Source of the DNA: a bacterium
GTDB lineage: Bacteria > Ratteibacteria > UBA8468 > B48-G9 > JAFGKM01
Length of the DNA stretch: 12,511 bases
Direction of reading: 5' to 3'
NCBI GenBank assembly: GCA_035371905.1
Contig: DAORXQ010000050.1
Span: 1 to 12,511 of the forward strand
A program made the translations under genes and the position numbers. The notes beneath the pieces are model-generated. The model ran no database searches, was not told the DNA's origin, and saw only the letters and a program-made list of their open reading frames with translations. Of this stretch, positions 6,267 through 12,511 are shown one piece after another. Each line of letters opens with the position of its first letter. Position 1 is the first letter of the stretch.

Positions 6267-7961
6267 TTAAAATAACCCTACAATTTTACCCTCTTCATCT
6301 ATATCTACTTTTGTTCCTGCAGGTTCACTTGGAAGTCCTGGCATGGTTCTCATTTCTCCACATAAAGGATATAAAAATCCAGCACCAGCAGAAATTCTTA
6401 TATCTCTTATGGGTAAAGTAAATCCTTTTGGAGCACCTTTTAAATTCGGGTCATGTGATAAAGAAAGATGTGTTTTTGCCATACAGATTGGAAGATTTTC
6501 AAATCCCCATTTTGTATATAACTTAATTTTTTCTTCTGCAAGTAATGAATATTCAACTTTTTCTGCTCCATAAATCTTTGTTGCAATTGTTTCAATTTTT
6601 TTCTTTATCGGTATATCAAGCGGGTATAAAAACTGGAAATTCTTTTCTTTTTCACTTGCTTTAATAACTTTCTCAGCAAGTTCAATTCCACCTTCTCCAC
6701 CTTTTTCCCAGACCTCGCTTACTCCAACATCATCCGCTCCAAATTCAATTGCAAGTTCTTTTACTTTTTCTATTTCTTTTTCTGTATCTGTAATGAATTT
6801 ATTTACAGCAACAACACAAGGAATTCCAAAAATTTTAGCATTTTCTATCTGCTTTTTTAAATTACTCGCTCCTTCAACAAGTGCAGTGATATTTTCTTCA
6901 ACAAGTCCTTTATCAAGCGGTTTTCCTGGAACAACTTTGAATTTACCACTGTGTGCTTTTAATGCTCTTATAGAACAAACAATAACAACACAGTCAGGTT
7001 TAAGACCGCTATATCTGCATTTTATATTCATAAACTTTTCCATACCACAATCAGCACCGAATCCACTTTCTGTAACAACAAATTCAGCAAGTTTAATAGC
7101 AATAAGGTCAGCAATTATTGAACTATTACCATGAGCAATATTGGCAAAAGGACCTGCATGTACAAAAACAGGTGTATGCTCAAGTGTCTGCATAAGAGTT
7201 GGTTTTATAGTATCTTTAAGTAAAACAGTCATTGCTCCTGCTGCTTTTACATCCTCTGCTGTAACAGGTTTTTTATCGTATGTCTGGGCAACTATAATTT
7301 TTGAGAGTCGTTTCCTAAGGTCAAAGATATCAGTTGTAAGAGCAAGTATCGCCATTACTTCTGAAGCAACTGTTATATCAAAACCAGTTTCTCTTGGAAA
7401 ACCATTTTCTTTACCCCCAAGTCCAATAATAATATTTCTTAAAAATCTATCAGAAACATCAACAACTCTGGGCCAGGTTATAGAAAGTGGGTCAATATTT
7501 AAAGGATTTCCTTTATAGACAGAATTATCAACAAAAGCAGCAAGTAAATTATGAGCGATACCAACAGCATGAACATCTCCTGTCAGATGTAAATTAAAAT
7601 CTTCCATTGGTATAACCTGTGAATATCCTCCACCTGCAGCACCACCTTTAATGCCAAAAACAGGACCAAGAGAAGGTTGTCTTATACAGGTAAAAACCTT
7701 CTTACCGAGTTTTCCTATTGCCTGAGAAAGTCCAATTGTTGTAACTGTTTTTCCTTCTCCAAGAGGTGTTGGTGTTATTGCTGTAACATCAATATATTTA
7801 CCGTTTTTTCTTCCTTCAAGTTTTTTCAGGATTTCAAGAGAAACTTTTGCTTTATAGTTTCCATACAATTCAAGATATTCTTCTTCAATTCCTGCTTTTT
7901 CAGCAATTTCTTTAATATGTTTAATTTTTGCCCTCTGTGCAATTTCAAGGTCACTTAACAT
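6267..7961 (-). CDS. fhs: Formate--tetrahydrofolate ligase
   Basis: The 564-residue protein is a full-length 10-formyltetrahydrofolate synthetase. It condenses formate, ATP and tetrahydrofolate, feeding one-carbon metabolism or the methyl branch of the Wood-Ljungdahl pathway. The P-loop-like 'TPLGEGKT' lies at 65-72, within the highly conserved 'AITPTPLGEGKT'. Further family hallmarks follow: 'RQPSLGPVFGIKGGAAGGG' and 'DFNLHLTGD' in the first third, 'FANIAHGNSS' and 'ESGFGADCGMEKF' mid-protein, and 'GEMRTMPGLP' near the C-terminus. Length fits the family (about 555-560). The start is fixed by a strong AAGGAGGT at 7966-7973. It is the first gene of an operon with sufC, the sufB-like gene and a TPR gene. 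No methylenetetrahydrofolate dehydrogenase is visible, so direction of flux is open. Confidence 0.97.
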   Translation of the reverse strand: MLSDLEIAQRAKIKHIKEIAEKAGIEEEYLELYGNYKAKVSLEILKKLEGRKNGKYIDVTAITPTPLGEGKTVTTIGLSQAIGKLGKKVFTCIRQPSLGPVFGIKGGAAGGGYSQVIPMEDFNLHLTGDVHAVGIAHNLLAAFVDNSVYKGNPLNIDPLSITWPRVVDVSDRFLRNIIIGLGGKENGFPRETGFDITVASEVMAILALTTDIFDLRKRLSKIIVAQTYDKKPVTAEDVKAAGAMTVLLKDTIKPTLMQTLEHTPVFVHAGPFANIAHGNSSIIADLIAIKLAEFVVTESGFGADCGMEKFMNIKCRYSGLKPDCVVIVCSIRALKAHSGKFKVVPGKPLDKGLVEENITALVEGASNLKKQIENAKIFGIPCVVAVNKFITDTEKEIEKVKELAIEFGADDVGVSEVWEKGGEGGIELAEKVIKASEKEKNFQFLYPLDIPIKKKIETIATKIYGAEKVEYSLLAEEKIKLYTKWGFENLPICMAKTHLSLSHDPNLKGAPKGFTLPIRDIRISAGAGFLYPLCGEMRTMPGLPSEPAGTKVDIDEEGKIVGLF

Positions 7962-7985
7962 TTCTACCTCCTTGTTAATTTATAT

Positions 7986-8014
7986 AGTTTAATTTTTAGA
8001 ATAATCTTTGTCAA
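7986..8014 (-). promoter_or_regulatory. Proximal promoter of the fhs-suf operon
   Basis: On the minus strand a perfect TTGACA (8009-8014) is followed after 17 bp by TAAACT (7986-7991, 4 of 6 consensus). The predicted start near 7979 leaves an 18-nt leader carrying the AAGGAGGT site. A diverged copy of the same arrangement lies upstream at 8138-8167. Confidence 0.5.
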
Positions 8015-8046
8015 ACTTTTGAATTAAGACAAATCCCTTCCAATCC

Positions 8047-8086
8047 CACCTTAGAGGTGGGAAATGGAGATGATTGATAGACAAAG
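8047..8086 (-). repeat. Dispersed hairpin repeat, copy B
   Basis: Read on the minus strand this matches 290-329 at 35 of 40 positions. The palindrome is stronger here: TCCCACCT-TAG-AGGTGGGA (8044-8062), an 8-bp stem with a 3-nt loop. GACAAAG at 8080-8086 is the exact reverse complement of CTTTGTC at 8006-8012, giving an approximately 81-bp unit with 7-bp inverted ends, though the inner end overlaps the fhs -35 box. No T-run follows the hairpin on either strand. Origin and function are unknown. Confidence 0.7.
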
Positions 8087-8178
8087 GTTTTGTGAAGGAG
8101 ATTGTGTTATTCTTCAATTTTTCTCTTGTTTTCATATAGTTTAAATCTTTAAAATAAACTGTATCAAATACTTATAGA

Positions 8179-8187
8179 TGGTAAAAT
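8179..8187 (+). promoter_or_regulatory. Candidate extended -10 element for mnmA
   Basis: TGG-TAAAAT (8179-8187) forms an extended -10 element. No convincing -35 is seen 16-18 bp upstream. The box ends 6 nt before the mnmA ATG, and no Shine-Dalgarno precedes that ATG. The mRNA may therefore begin at or within a nucleotide or two of the start codon. Confidence 0.35.
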
Positions 8188-8193
8188 AATATT

Positions 8194-9273
8194 ATGGAAA
8201 AAATAAAAGTGATTGTTGGACTTTCTGGAGGAGTTGATTCTTCTGTAAGTGCTTTACTTTTAAAAGAAAGAGGTTATGAGGTATATGGTGTGTTTATGAA
8301 AATTTTTGATGAGAAAAATAAAGATTTTTTAGGAAGTAAGAGTGCCTGTTATGGTCCTGAAGAAAAAGATATTGAAGATGTAAAAAAAATCTGTAAACTC
8401 CTTGATATACCTTTATATGTCGTTGATTTAAAAAAGGAATACAGTGAAATTGTTTTGAAATACTTTGTAGAGGAATATCTTGAAGGTAAAACACCCAATC
8501 CCTGTGTTATATGTAATAGATTTTTAAAGTTTGATATTTTATTGAAAAAGGCATTTTCTCTCGGTATAAATTTTGATTATTTTTCAACAGGTCATTATGC
8601 AAGAGTAGAGTATGATGAAAAAAGAAAAAAATATATTCTTAAAAAGGGTATTGATGAAGAAAAAGACCAGAGTTATTTTTTATTTTTACTTACACAAAAA
8701 CAACTGGAAAGAATTATTTTTCCTCTTGGTTATTATACTAAAAAACAGGTAAGGGAAATAGCAAAAAAGAATAATTTTCATTTATCAGATAAAGAAGAAA
8801 GTCAGGATTTTTTATGTGGAGACAGGTTTTTTCTTTTTAGCGATAAAAAAAACGAAGGATTGATAGTTGATAAGGATGGTAATATTCTTGGAAAACATAA
8901 GGGTATTTTTAATTATACAATAGGACAGAGAAAGGGACTTGGAATTGCAAAAGGAAAACCATTATATGTAATCGGGATAAATGAAAAAGAAAATAAAATT
9001 ATTGTTGGAGAAGAAAAGGACTTATATAAAAAAAAATTAATTTCAGAAAGAGTTAACTTTATTTCTATTGATAAACTTGATAAAGAAAAAGAAGCAGAGG
9101 CAAAAATAAGATACAAACATATTCCTGCAAAATGTATTATAAAACCAGTAGAAGAGAATAAAGTTGAGGTTATTTTTGAAAAAGGACAAAGGGCACCAAC
9201 TCCCGGACAGGCAGTTGTTTTTTATGAAAATGATGAAGTTATTGGTGGTGGTTTTATATCTAAAACTTTTTAA
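8194..9273 (+). CDS. mnmA: tRNA-specific 2-thiouridylase MnmA
   Basis: MnmA thiolates U34 of the tRNAs for Lys, Glu and Gln, using ATP to adenylate the base. The 359-residue length is normal. The PP-loop 'GLSGGVDSS' is at 9-17, 'FSTGHYARV' at 130-138, the 'TIGQRKGLG' loop at 242-250 and the C-terminal barrel ends 'PTPGQAVVFYE' (335-345). The usual catalytic cysteines map to C107 ('NPCVICNR') and C208 ('ESQDFLCGD'). C104 makes a CxxC where E. coli has D99-x-x-C102. CxxC plus a third Cys is the pattern of Fe-S-dependent tRNA thiolases such as TtuA, so this enzyme may carry a cluster (inference). The second motif also differs from the common 'SQDICF'. It is transcribed divergently from the fhs-suf operon. 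The start is the family-typical 'MEKIKVIVGLSGGVDSS'; no Shine-Dalgarno is present. Confidence 0.93.
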   Translation: MEKIKVIVGLSGGVDSSVSALLLKERGYEVYGVFMKIFDEKNKDFLGSKSACYGPEEKDIEDVKKICKLLDIPLYVVDLKKEYSEIVLKYFVEEYLEGKTPNPCVICNRFLKFDILLKKAFSLGINFDYFSTGHYARVEYDEKRKKYILKKGIDEEKDQSYFLFLLTQKQLERIIFPLGYYTKKQVREIAKKNNFHLSDKEESQDFLCGDRFFLFSDKKNEGLIVDKDGNILGKHKGIFNYTIGQRKGLGIAKGKPLYVIGINEKENKIIVGEEKDLYKKKLISERVNFISIDKLDKEKEAEAKIRYKHIPAKCIIKPVEENKVEVIFEKGQRAPTPGQAVVFYENDEVIGGGFISKTF

Positions 9274-9275
9274 AT

Positions 9276-9304
9276 TTTACAAATTTTGACTTTTATGCTA
9301 TAAA
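9276..9304 (+). promoter_or_regulatory. Extended -10 promoter for the PIN-TRAM/ispD/argJ operon
   Basis: TTTACA (9276-9281, 5 of 6) and TATAAA (9299-9304, 5 of 6) are spaced by 17 bp, with TGC directly before the -10 (extended -10). The predicted start near 9310 would just keep the AAAGGAGGTGA Shine-Dalgarno (9309-9319) in the leader. The promoter lies entirely in the 52-bp gap after mnmA. Confidence 0.55.
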
Positions 9305-9325
9305 AAACAAAGGAGGTGAATTAAA

Positions 9326-10294
9326 ATGGGTTTATGGTTTATAAGAGTTTTTTTCTTAATTTTATGTGTTTTAACAGGTTTTTACAGTTTACCAAATCAG
9401 AAAATACTTGGTGTTTTAATAGGATTTTTGGGTTCTATCTTTGTAATAGGCATTGAAATAATGATAGGGAAAATTCCATGGAAAAAACTCATTCTTGCAG
9501 TTGGTGGTTTAATAGTGGGGCTTTTAACAGCAATTCTTCTTGCAAACTTCTTTCTTTTAATCCCTTTTGAAGACCAGAAAATGGAAAATTTAATAAGATT
9601 TTCCTTATATTTTGTTTTTTCATATCTTGGGATTATGGCAGGAATAAAAGGATTTGAAGAACTTGGTTTTATTTTACCTTTTTTTGGTGGAATAAAAGAA
9701 GGAGAAAAATTTTTAGTCGTTGATACAAGTATTTTGATTGATGGAAGGGTTTATGAACTTATGAAAAGCGGGTTTATTGATTATACACTTATAATTCCCC
9801 AGTTCATAATTAAAGAATTACAGGGACTTGCAGATGCTTCAAGTGATATTAAAAGACAGAGAGGAAGAAGAGGACTTGAGATTTTAAATAAATTAAGAGA
9901 AGATGGAGAAATAAATGTAAAAGTTTATAATGTTGATTATCCTGACATAGAAGCAGTGGATACAAAACTTGTAAAACTTGCTTCTGAACTTAATGCTGCA
10001 ATTCTAACGAATGATTTTAATCTTACAAAAGTAGCAGAAGTCCAGAATATAAAAGTCCTTAATTTTAACACTCTGACAAATTTAATGAGACCAAGGTTGA
10101 TGAGTGGAGAAGAAATTTCTTTAAAAATTATAAAAGAAGGGAAAGAAGCAGGTCAGGGAGTCGGATACCTTGAAGATGGAACTATGGTTGTGGTAGAAAA
10201 TGCCTCAAAATATATTGGGAAAGTTGTTGATATAGTTATAGATAGTGCTATTCAGACACCAACAGGAAGGATTATTTTCGCAAAATTGAAATGA
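9326..10294 (+). CDS. Membrane PIN-TRAM domain protein, YacL-like
   Basis: The 322-residue protein has four hydrophobic segments (about 5-21, 27-47, 55-79 and 90-107), then a cytoplasmic PIN nuclease-like domain starting 'FLVVDTSILIDGRV' (129-142) and a C-terminal TRAM domain (about 258-322, including 'GQGVGYLEDGTMVVVENA'). The four PIN acidic positions appear to be intact: D133, E164 in 'IIKELQ', D212 in 'AVDTKL' and D230 in 'LTNDFNL'. This architecture matches B. subtilis YacL, a protein of unclear function that may act on RNA. In B. subtilis yacL also precedes ispD, so the gene order supports the assignment. A strong AAAGGAGGTGA sets the start. Its last 4 nt overlap the ispD ATG (ATGA). 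Confidence 0.92.
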   Translation: MGLWFIRVFFLILCVLTGFYSLPNQKILGVLIGFLGSIFVIGIEIMIGKIPWKKLILAVGGLIVGLLTAILLANFFLLIPFEDQKMENLIRFSLYFVFSYLGIMAGIKGFEELGFILPFFGGIKEGEKFLVVDTSILIDGRVYELMKSGFIDYTLIIPQFIIKELQGLADASSDIKRQRGRRGLEILNKLREDGEINVKVYNVDYPDIEAVDTKLVKLASELNAAILTNDFNLTKVAEVQNIKVLNFNTLTNLMRPRLMSGEEISLKIIKEGKEAGQGVGYLEDGTMVVVENASKYIGKVVDIVIDSAIQTPTGRIIFAKLK

Positions 10295-10962
10295 TTTTTA
10301 CTATTCTGGTAGGTGCTGGTAAAGGAAAAAGATTAAATTATTCAATTCCGAAATCAATGATAGAAATTGGAGGTAAAAAATTATTTCTTTATTCTATTGA
10401 AAAATTTTATAAATTCTCGGATAAAATATTGCTTGCCGTACCGCATGGGTATATTAAAAAATGCAGAGATATGACAAAAAATATATTCCCTGATTTAATA
10501 GTCGTAAAGGGTGGCAAAAGAAGACAGGATAGCGTTTTAAATTGTTTAAATTATATTGATGAAAAAGAAGGTATAGTTTTAATTCATGATATTGCAAGAC
10601 CATTTGTGAGTGAGGAATTGATAAAAAAAGTTATTGAAAAAACAAAAAGATATGGTGCATGTATTCCTGTTTTAAAAATAACGGATACTGTAAAAGAAGT
10701 AGAAAAAAAATTTGTTAAAAGGACTCTTAACAGAGAGAAACTTTTTGCTGTCCAGACACCGCAGGGGTTCAGATTAGGATTGATAAAAAGAGCATATAAA
10801 AGGGGTGAAAAATTAAAAGGAAGTGATGACTCTTTTTTTCTTGAGAAAATAGGGTATAATAAAATCTATTGTGAAGAAGGAGTAAGAACAAATATAAAAA
10901 TAACTTATAGAGAAGATTTATTTTTTGCAGAATTTTTATTAAAAAAATGGGAAAAGGAATAA
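10291..10962 (+). CDS. ispD: 2-C-methyl-D-erythritol 4-phosphate cytidylyltransferase
   Basis: IspD transfers CMP from CTP to methylerythritol phosphate in the MEP isoprenoid pathway. At 223 residues it is standard length. The nucleotide-binding loop reads 'LVGAGKGKRLN' (6-16) rather than the usual AAGxGxR. R14 and K21 have the same 7-residue spacing as R20 and K27 of E. coli IspD. Other landmarks are 'RRQDSVLNCL' (77-86), 'LIHDIARPFV' (97-106, usually HDAARP, with D100 matching D106), 'AVQTPQGF' (153-160), and K203 in 'NIKITYREDL' for K213. It starts by ATGA overlap with the PIN-TRAM gene and ends overlapping argJ by 16 nt. IspF, a frequent neighbour or fusion partner, is absent here. The divergent loop makes GlmU/TarI-like activity a minor alternative. 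Confidence 0.92.
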   Translation: MIFTILVGAGKGKRLNYSIPKSMIEIGGKKLFLYSIEKFYKFSDKILLAVPHGYIKKCRDMTKNIFPDLIVVKGGKRRQDSVLNCLNYIDEKEGIVLIHDIARPFVSEELIKKVIEKTKRYGACIPVLKITDTVKEVEKKFVKRTLNREKLFAVQTPQGFRLGLIKRAYKRGEKLKGSDDSFFLEKIGYNKIYCEEGVRTNIKITYREDLFFAEFLLKKWEKE

Positions 10963-12134
10963 CTTATCCTGAGGGTTTTTATGCAAGTGGAATTAACTGT
11001 GGAATAAAAGAAGGGAAAAATGATTTATCTTTAATTTATTCAGAATCACCTTGTATTTCTTCAGGTACCTTTACAACAAATCAATTTAAATCATACAGTG
11101 TACTCTGGTGTATAAAAAATATAAAAAATGAAACAAGGGCTATTCTGGCAAATAGTGGAAACGCAAATGCCTGTAATGGAAAAGAAAACTGGGATTTAAC
11201 AAAAAAAATAATGGAAGAACTTGCTAAAAAACTAAAAATTGAAAAAAATTCAGTCCTTTTTGCTTCAACAGGGATGATAGGAGTTCCTCTACCATATGAA
11301 AAAATTAAAAATGGACTTGATAAACTAATTCAAAACCTGTCAAAAGATGGGAATTTAGAAGCAACCAAAGCGATAATGACAACGGATACATTTCCAAAAG
11401 AATATGAAATAGAAACAGGAATAGAAGGGAGAAAAAAACAGGTTGTAATCGGAGGAATGGCAAAAGGAGCAGGTATGATAAATCCTTCAATGGCTACAAT
11501 GCTCTGCTTCATTACAACAGATGCTGTTATAGATAGAAAAGCACTTGATTTTGCTTTAAAAGAAGCGGTTGAAGATTCATTCAATATGATTACAGTTGAT
11601 AATGACACGAGTACAAATGACACTGTTATCTGTCTTGCAAATGGTCTTGCAAGAAATAAAACAATTCATATTGGAAGTCCTGAATTTAATTCTTTTTCAA
11701 ATTCACTGAAAAAATTATGTATTGAACTTGCAAAAAAGATTGCCCTTGATGGAGAAGGAGCAAGTAAGTTTATTGAAGTAACTGTCAATGGTGGATGGTG
11801 TAAAAAAGATGCAAAGAGAGTGGCAAAAAGAGTATGTGGTTCTTCTCTTGTAAAAACAGCAGTAAGCGGTGGAGACCCTAACTGGGGAAGAATAGTTGCT
11901 GCAGTTGGTTCAACAAATGCAAGAATGGATAGAAAAAATATAGAAATTAAAATATGTGGTATTAAGGTTTTTGAGGGAGAACCGGTAAAATTTGACAGGG
12001 AATTACTGAGAGAATTAATGACAAAAAAGGAAATAAAAATTGAAATTGATTTAAAGAGAGGTAATTTTTCTGCAACATCATGGGGATGTGATTTAACAGA
12101 AGAATATGTGAGAATTAACAGGGAATATTCATGA
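10947..12134 (+). CDS. argJ: ArgJ, glutamate N-acetyltransferase / ornithine acetyltransferase
   Basis: ArgJ recycles the acetyl group from N-acetylornithine to glutamate in arginine synthesis, and bifunctional forms also use acetyl-CoA. The 395-residue protein has the N-terminal pattern 'YPEGFYASGINCGIKEG' (7-23) and the oxyanion-hole 'STGMIG' (T108, G109). The self-cleavage site is 'KGAGMINPSMATML' (173-186). Cleavage before T184 would release alpha and beta chains, with T184 as nucleophile. 'TVDNDTSTNDT' (216-226), 'GEGASKFIEV' (269-278) and 'GGDPNWGRI' (308-316) are strongly conserved. The segment 'TTNQFKSYSVLWC' departs from the usual TTNxxxAAPV. Whether it is mono- or bifunctional cannot be read. 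The start lies inside ispD (16-nt overlap) with no clear Shine-Dalgarno, so coupling is likely. No other arg genes are in the window. Confidence 0.96.
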   Translation: MGKGITYPEGFYASGINCGIKEGKNDLSLIYSESPCISSGTFTTNQFKSYSVLWCIKNIKNETRAILANSGNANACNGKENWDLTKKIMEELAKKLKIEKNSVLFASTGMIGVPLPYEKIKNGLDKLIQNLSKDGNLEATKAIMTTDTFPKEYEIETGIEGRKKQVVIGGMAKGAGMINPSMATMLCFITTDAVIDRKALDFALKEAVEDSFNMITVDNDTSTNDTVICLANGLARNKTIHIGSPEFNSFSNSLKKLCIELAKKIALDGEGASKFIEVTVNGGWCKKDAKRVAKRVCGSSLVKTAVSGGDPNWGRIVAAVGSTNARMDRKNIEIKICGIKVFEGEPVKFDRELLRELMTKKEIKIEIDLKRGNFSATSWGCDLTEEYVRINREYS

Positions 12135-12511
12135 TAAGTAAAGTTAAAAAATTCACTATCTTTTTCCTTGGAGATGAGAGTAAACTGCTGGAAAGATTGC
12201 AGAAATTTGGTATGGTTGAGATTGAAAATATTTCTTTTGAGGGCTTTGAGAAAAAAACATTATCAAAAGATGAGATAGAAGATAAAATAAGAAAACTTGA
12301 ATTTCTGAAAAATATACTTATTGAATCAGGAGAAAAAGAAATAAATGAAAAAATAATTATAGATGAAAAAGAAGAAAAAGAAATTGTTGAAAATTTTCCC
12401 CTTGAAAATATTTATAAAAAACATTTCCAACTTTATCAGGAAATAGAAAAAAGAAAAAAAATTATCCAGAGAATAGAAAAATTAAAAGAAGAAATTATGC
12501 CTTTTCTTGAT
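12131..12511 (+). CDS. V/A-type ATPase subunit I, N-terminal part (3' end off window)
   Basis: An open frame starts with ATGA overlapping the argJ stop and continues without a stop to the window end, giving 127 residues. The protein begins 'MISKVKKFTIFFLGDESKLL' and continues 'ERLQKFGMVEIENISF', the usual opening of the V/A-type ATPase subunit I (subunit a), where an LQxxGxVxI strand follows the first helix. The remainder is very rich in Lys and Glu ('IEKRKKIIQRIEKLKEEI' near the end), matching the long peripheral coiled-coil arm. The C-terminal membrane part that forms the ion half-channel would be beyond the window. If correct, further V-type ATPase genes should follow, and the ispD/argJ genes share an operon with them. 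The call rests on the N-terminal pattern and coiled-coil character only. Confidence 0.72.
   Translation, partial: MISKVKKFTIFFLGDESKLLERLQKFGMVEIENISFEGFEKKTLSKDEIEDKIRKLEFLKNILIESGEKEINEKIIIDEKEEKEIVENFPLENIYKKHFQLYQEIEKRKKIIQRIEKLKEEIMPFLD

Larger units (their letters stand above)
7982..8168. repeat. Two imperfect direct repeats around the hairpin repeat
   Basis: Bases 7982-8015 and 8134-8168 align with 27 matches over 35 columns and one gap, including an exact 11-nt run (ATATAGTTTAA). Read on the minus strand each contains a promoter-like pair: TTGACA-17-TAAACT in the proximal copy and TTGATA-18-TAAACT in the distal copy (8138-8167). Hairpin repeat copy B lies between them. The rest of the 232-bp gap 7962-8193 holds no gene that I can see. 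Composition is AT-rich, so part of the match could be chance. Confidence 0.45.

Noticed and set aside
6793..7518. Long plus-strand frames opposite fhs
   Set aside because: They mirror the codon pattern of the conserved fhs gene and show no domain or Shine-Dalgarno.
7962..8040. Tetrahydrofolate riboswitch upstream of fhs
   Set aside because: The proximal leader is only about 18 nt. I could not recognise the conserved riboswitch core in the longer stretch either.
8044..8062. Strong hairpin as a Rho-independent terminator
   Set aside because: No T-run follows on either strand, and it lies between divergent genes, where no transcript needs to end.

Overview
The window is AT-rich bacterial DNA with tightly packed genes. 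It carries an IspD-type (MEP pathway) isoprenoid gene, a V/A-type ATPase subunit, formate-tetrahydrofolate ligase, and a two-protein SufC/SufB Fe-S assembly pair with no cysteine desulfurase alongside. The Shine-Dalgarno sites and promoter-like boxes are bacterial (TTGACA/TATAAT style). Together these suggest an anaerobic bacterium, probably from a poorly cultured lineage. I cannot name the phylum from this segment alone.

Left part (1-3927): a gene fragment encoding the C-terminus of a uroporphyrinogen-decarboxylase-like (URO-D/MtaA superfamily) protein, then a CAU-anticodon tRNA on the minus strand. A minus-strand pair follows: a second complete URO-D-like protein and a fucose/arabinose-isomerase-like protein. 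Divergent from them is a TIM-barrel sugar-phosphate isomerase/epimerase. This looks like a catabolic cluster for an unknown sugar or sugar derivative, and the URO-D-like proteins are candidate methyl-transfer or demethylation enzymes (inference).

Middle part (3934-7961): a minus-strand operon transcribed fhs, sufC, sufB-like, then a small membrane-anchored TPR protein. Gaps or overlaps are 2, -10 and 10 nt. SufC and one SufB/SufD-type scaffold would form a minimal Fe-S cluster assembly unit.

A 232-base divergent intergenic region (7962-8193) holds the fhs promoter, a diverged second copy of that promoter, and a hairpin-bearing repeat that also occurs near the tRNA at 290-329.

Right part (8194-12511): a plus-strand series of mnmA (tRNA 2-thiouridylase, apparently the CxxC plus Cys type), a YacL-like membrane PIN-TRAM protein, ispD, argJ, and the start of a V/A-type ATPase subunit I gene that runs off the window. 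The last four genes overlap by 4, 16 and 4 nt and are probably translationally coupled, behind an extended -10 promoter upstream of the PIN-TRAM gene.

Several promoter-like boxes lie very close to their start codons. Shine-Dalgarno-led genes appear to have leaders of about 15-20 nt, and two genes without a Shine-Dalgarno site may be leaderless.
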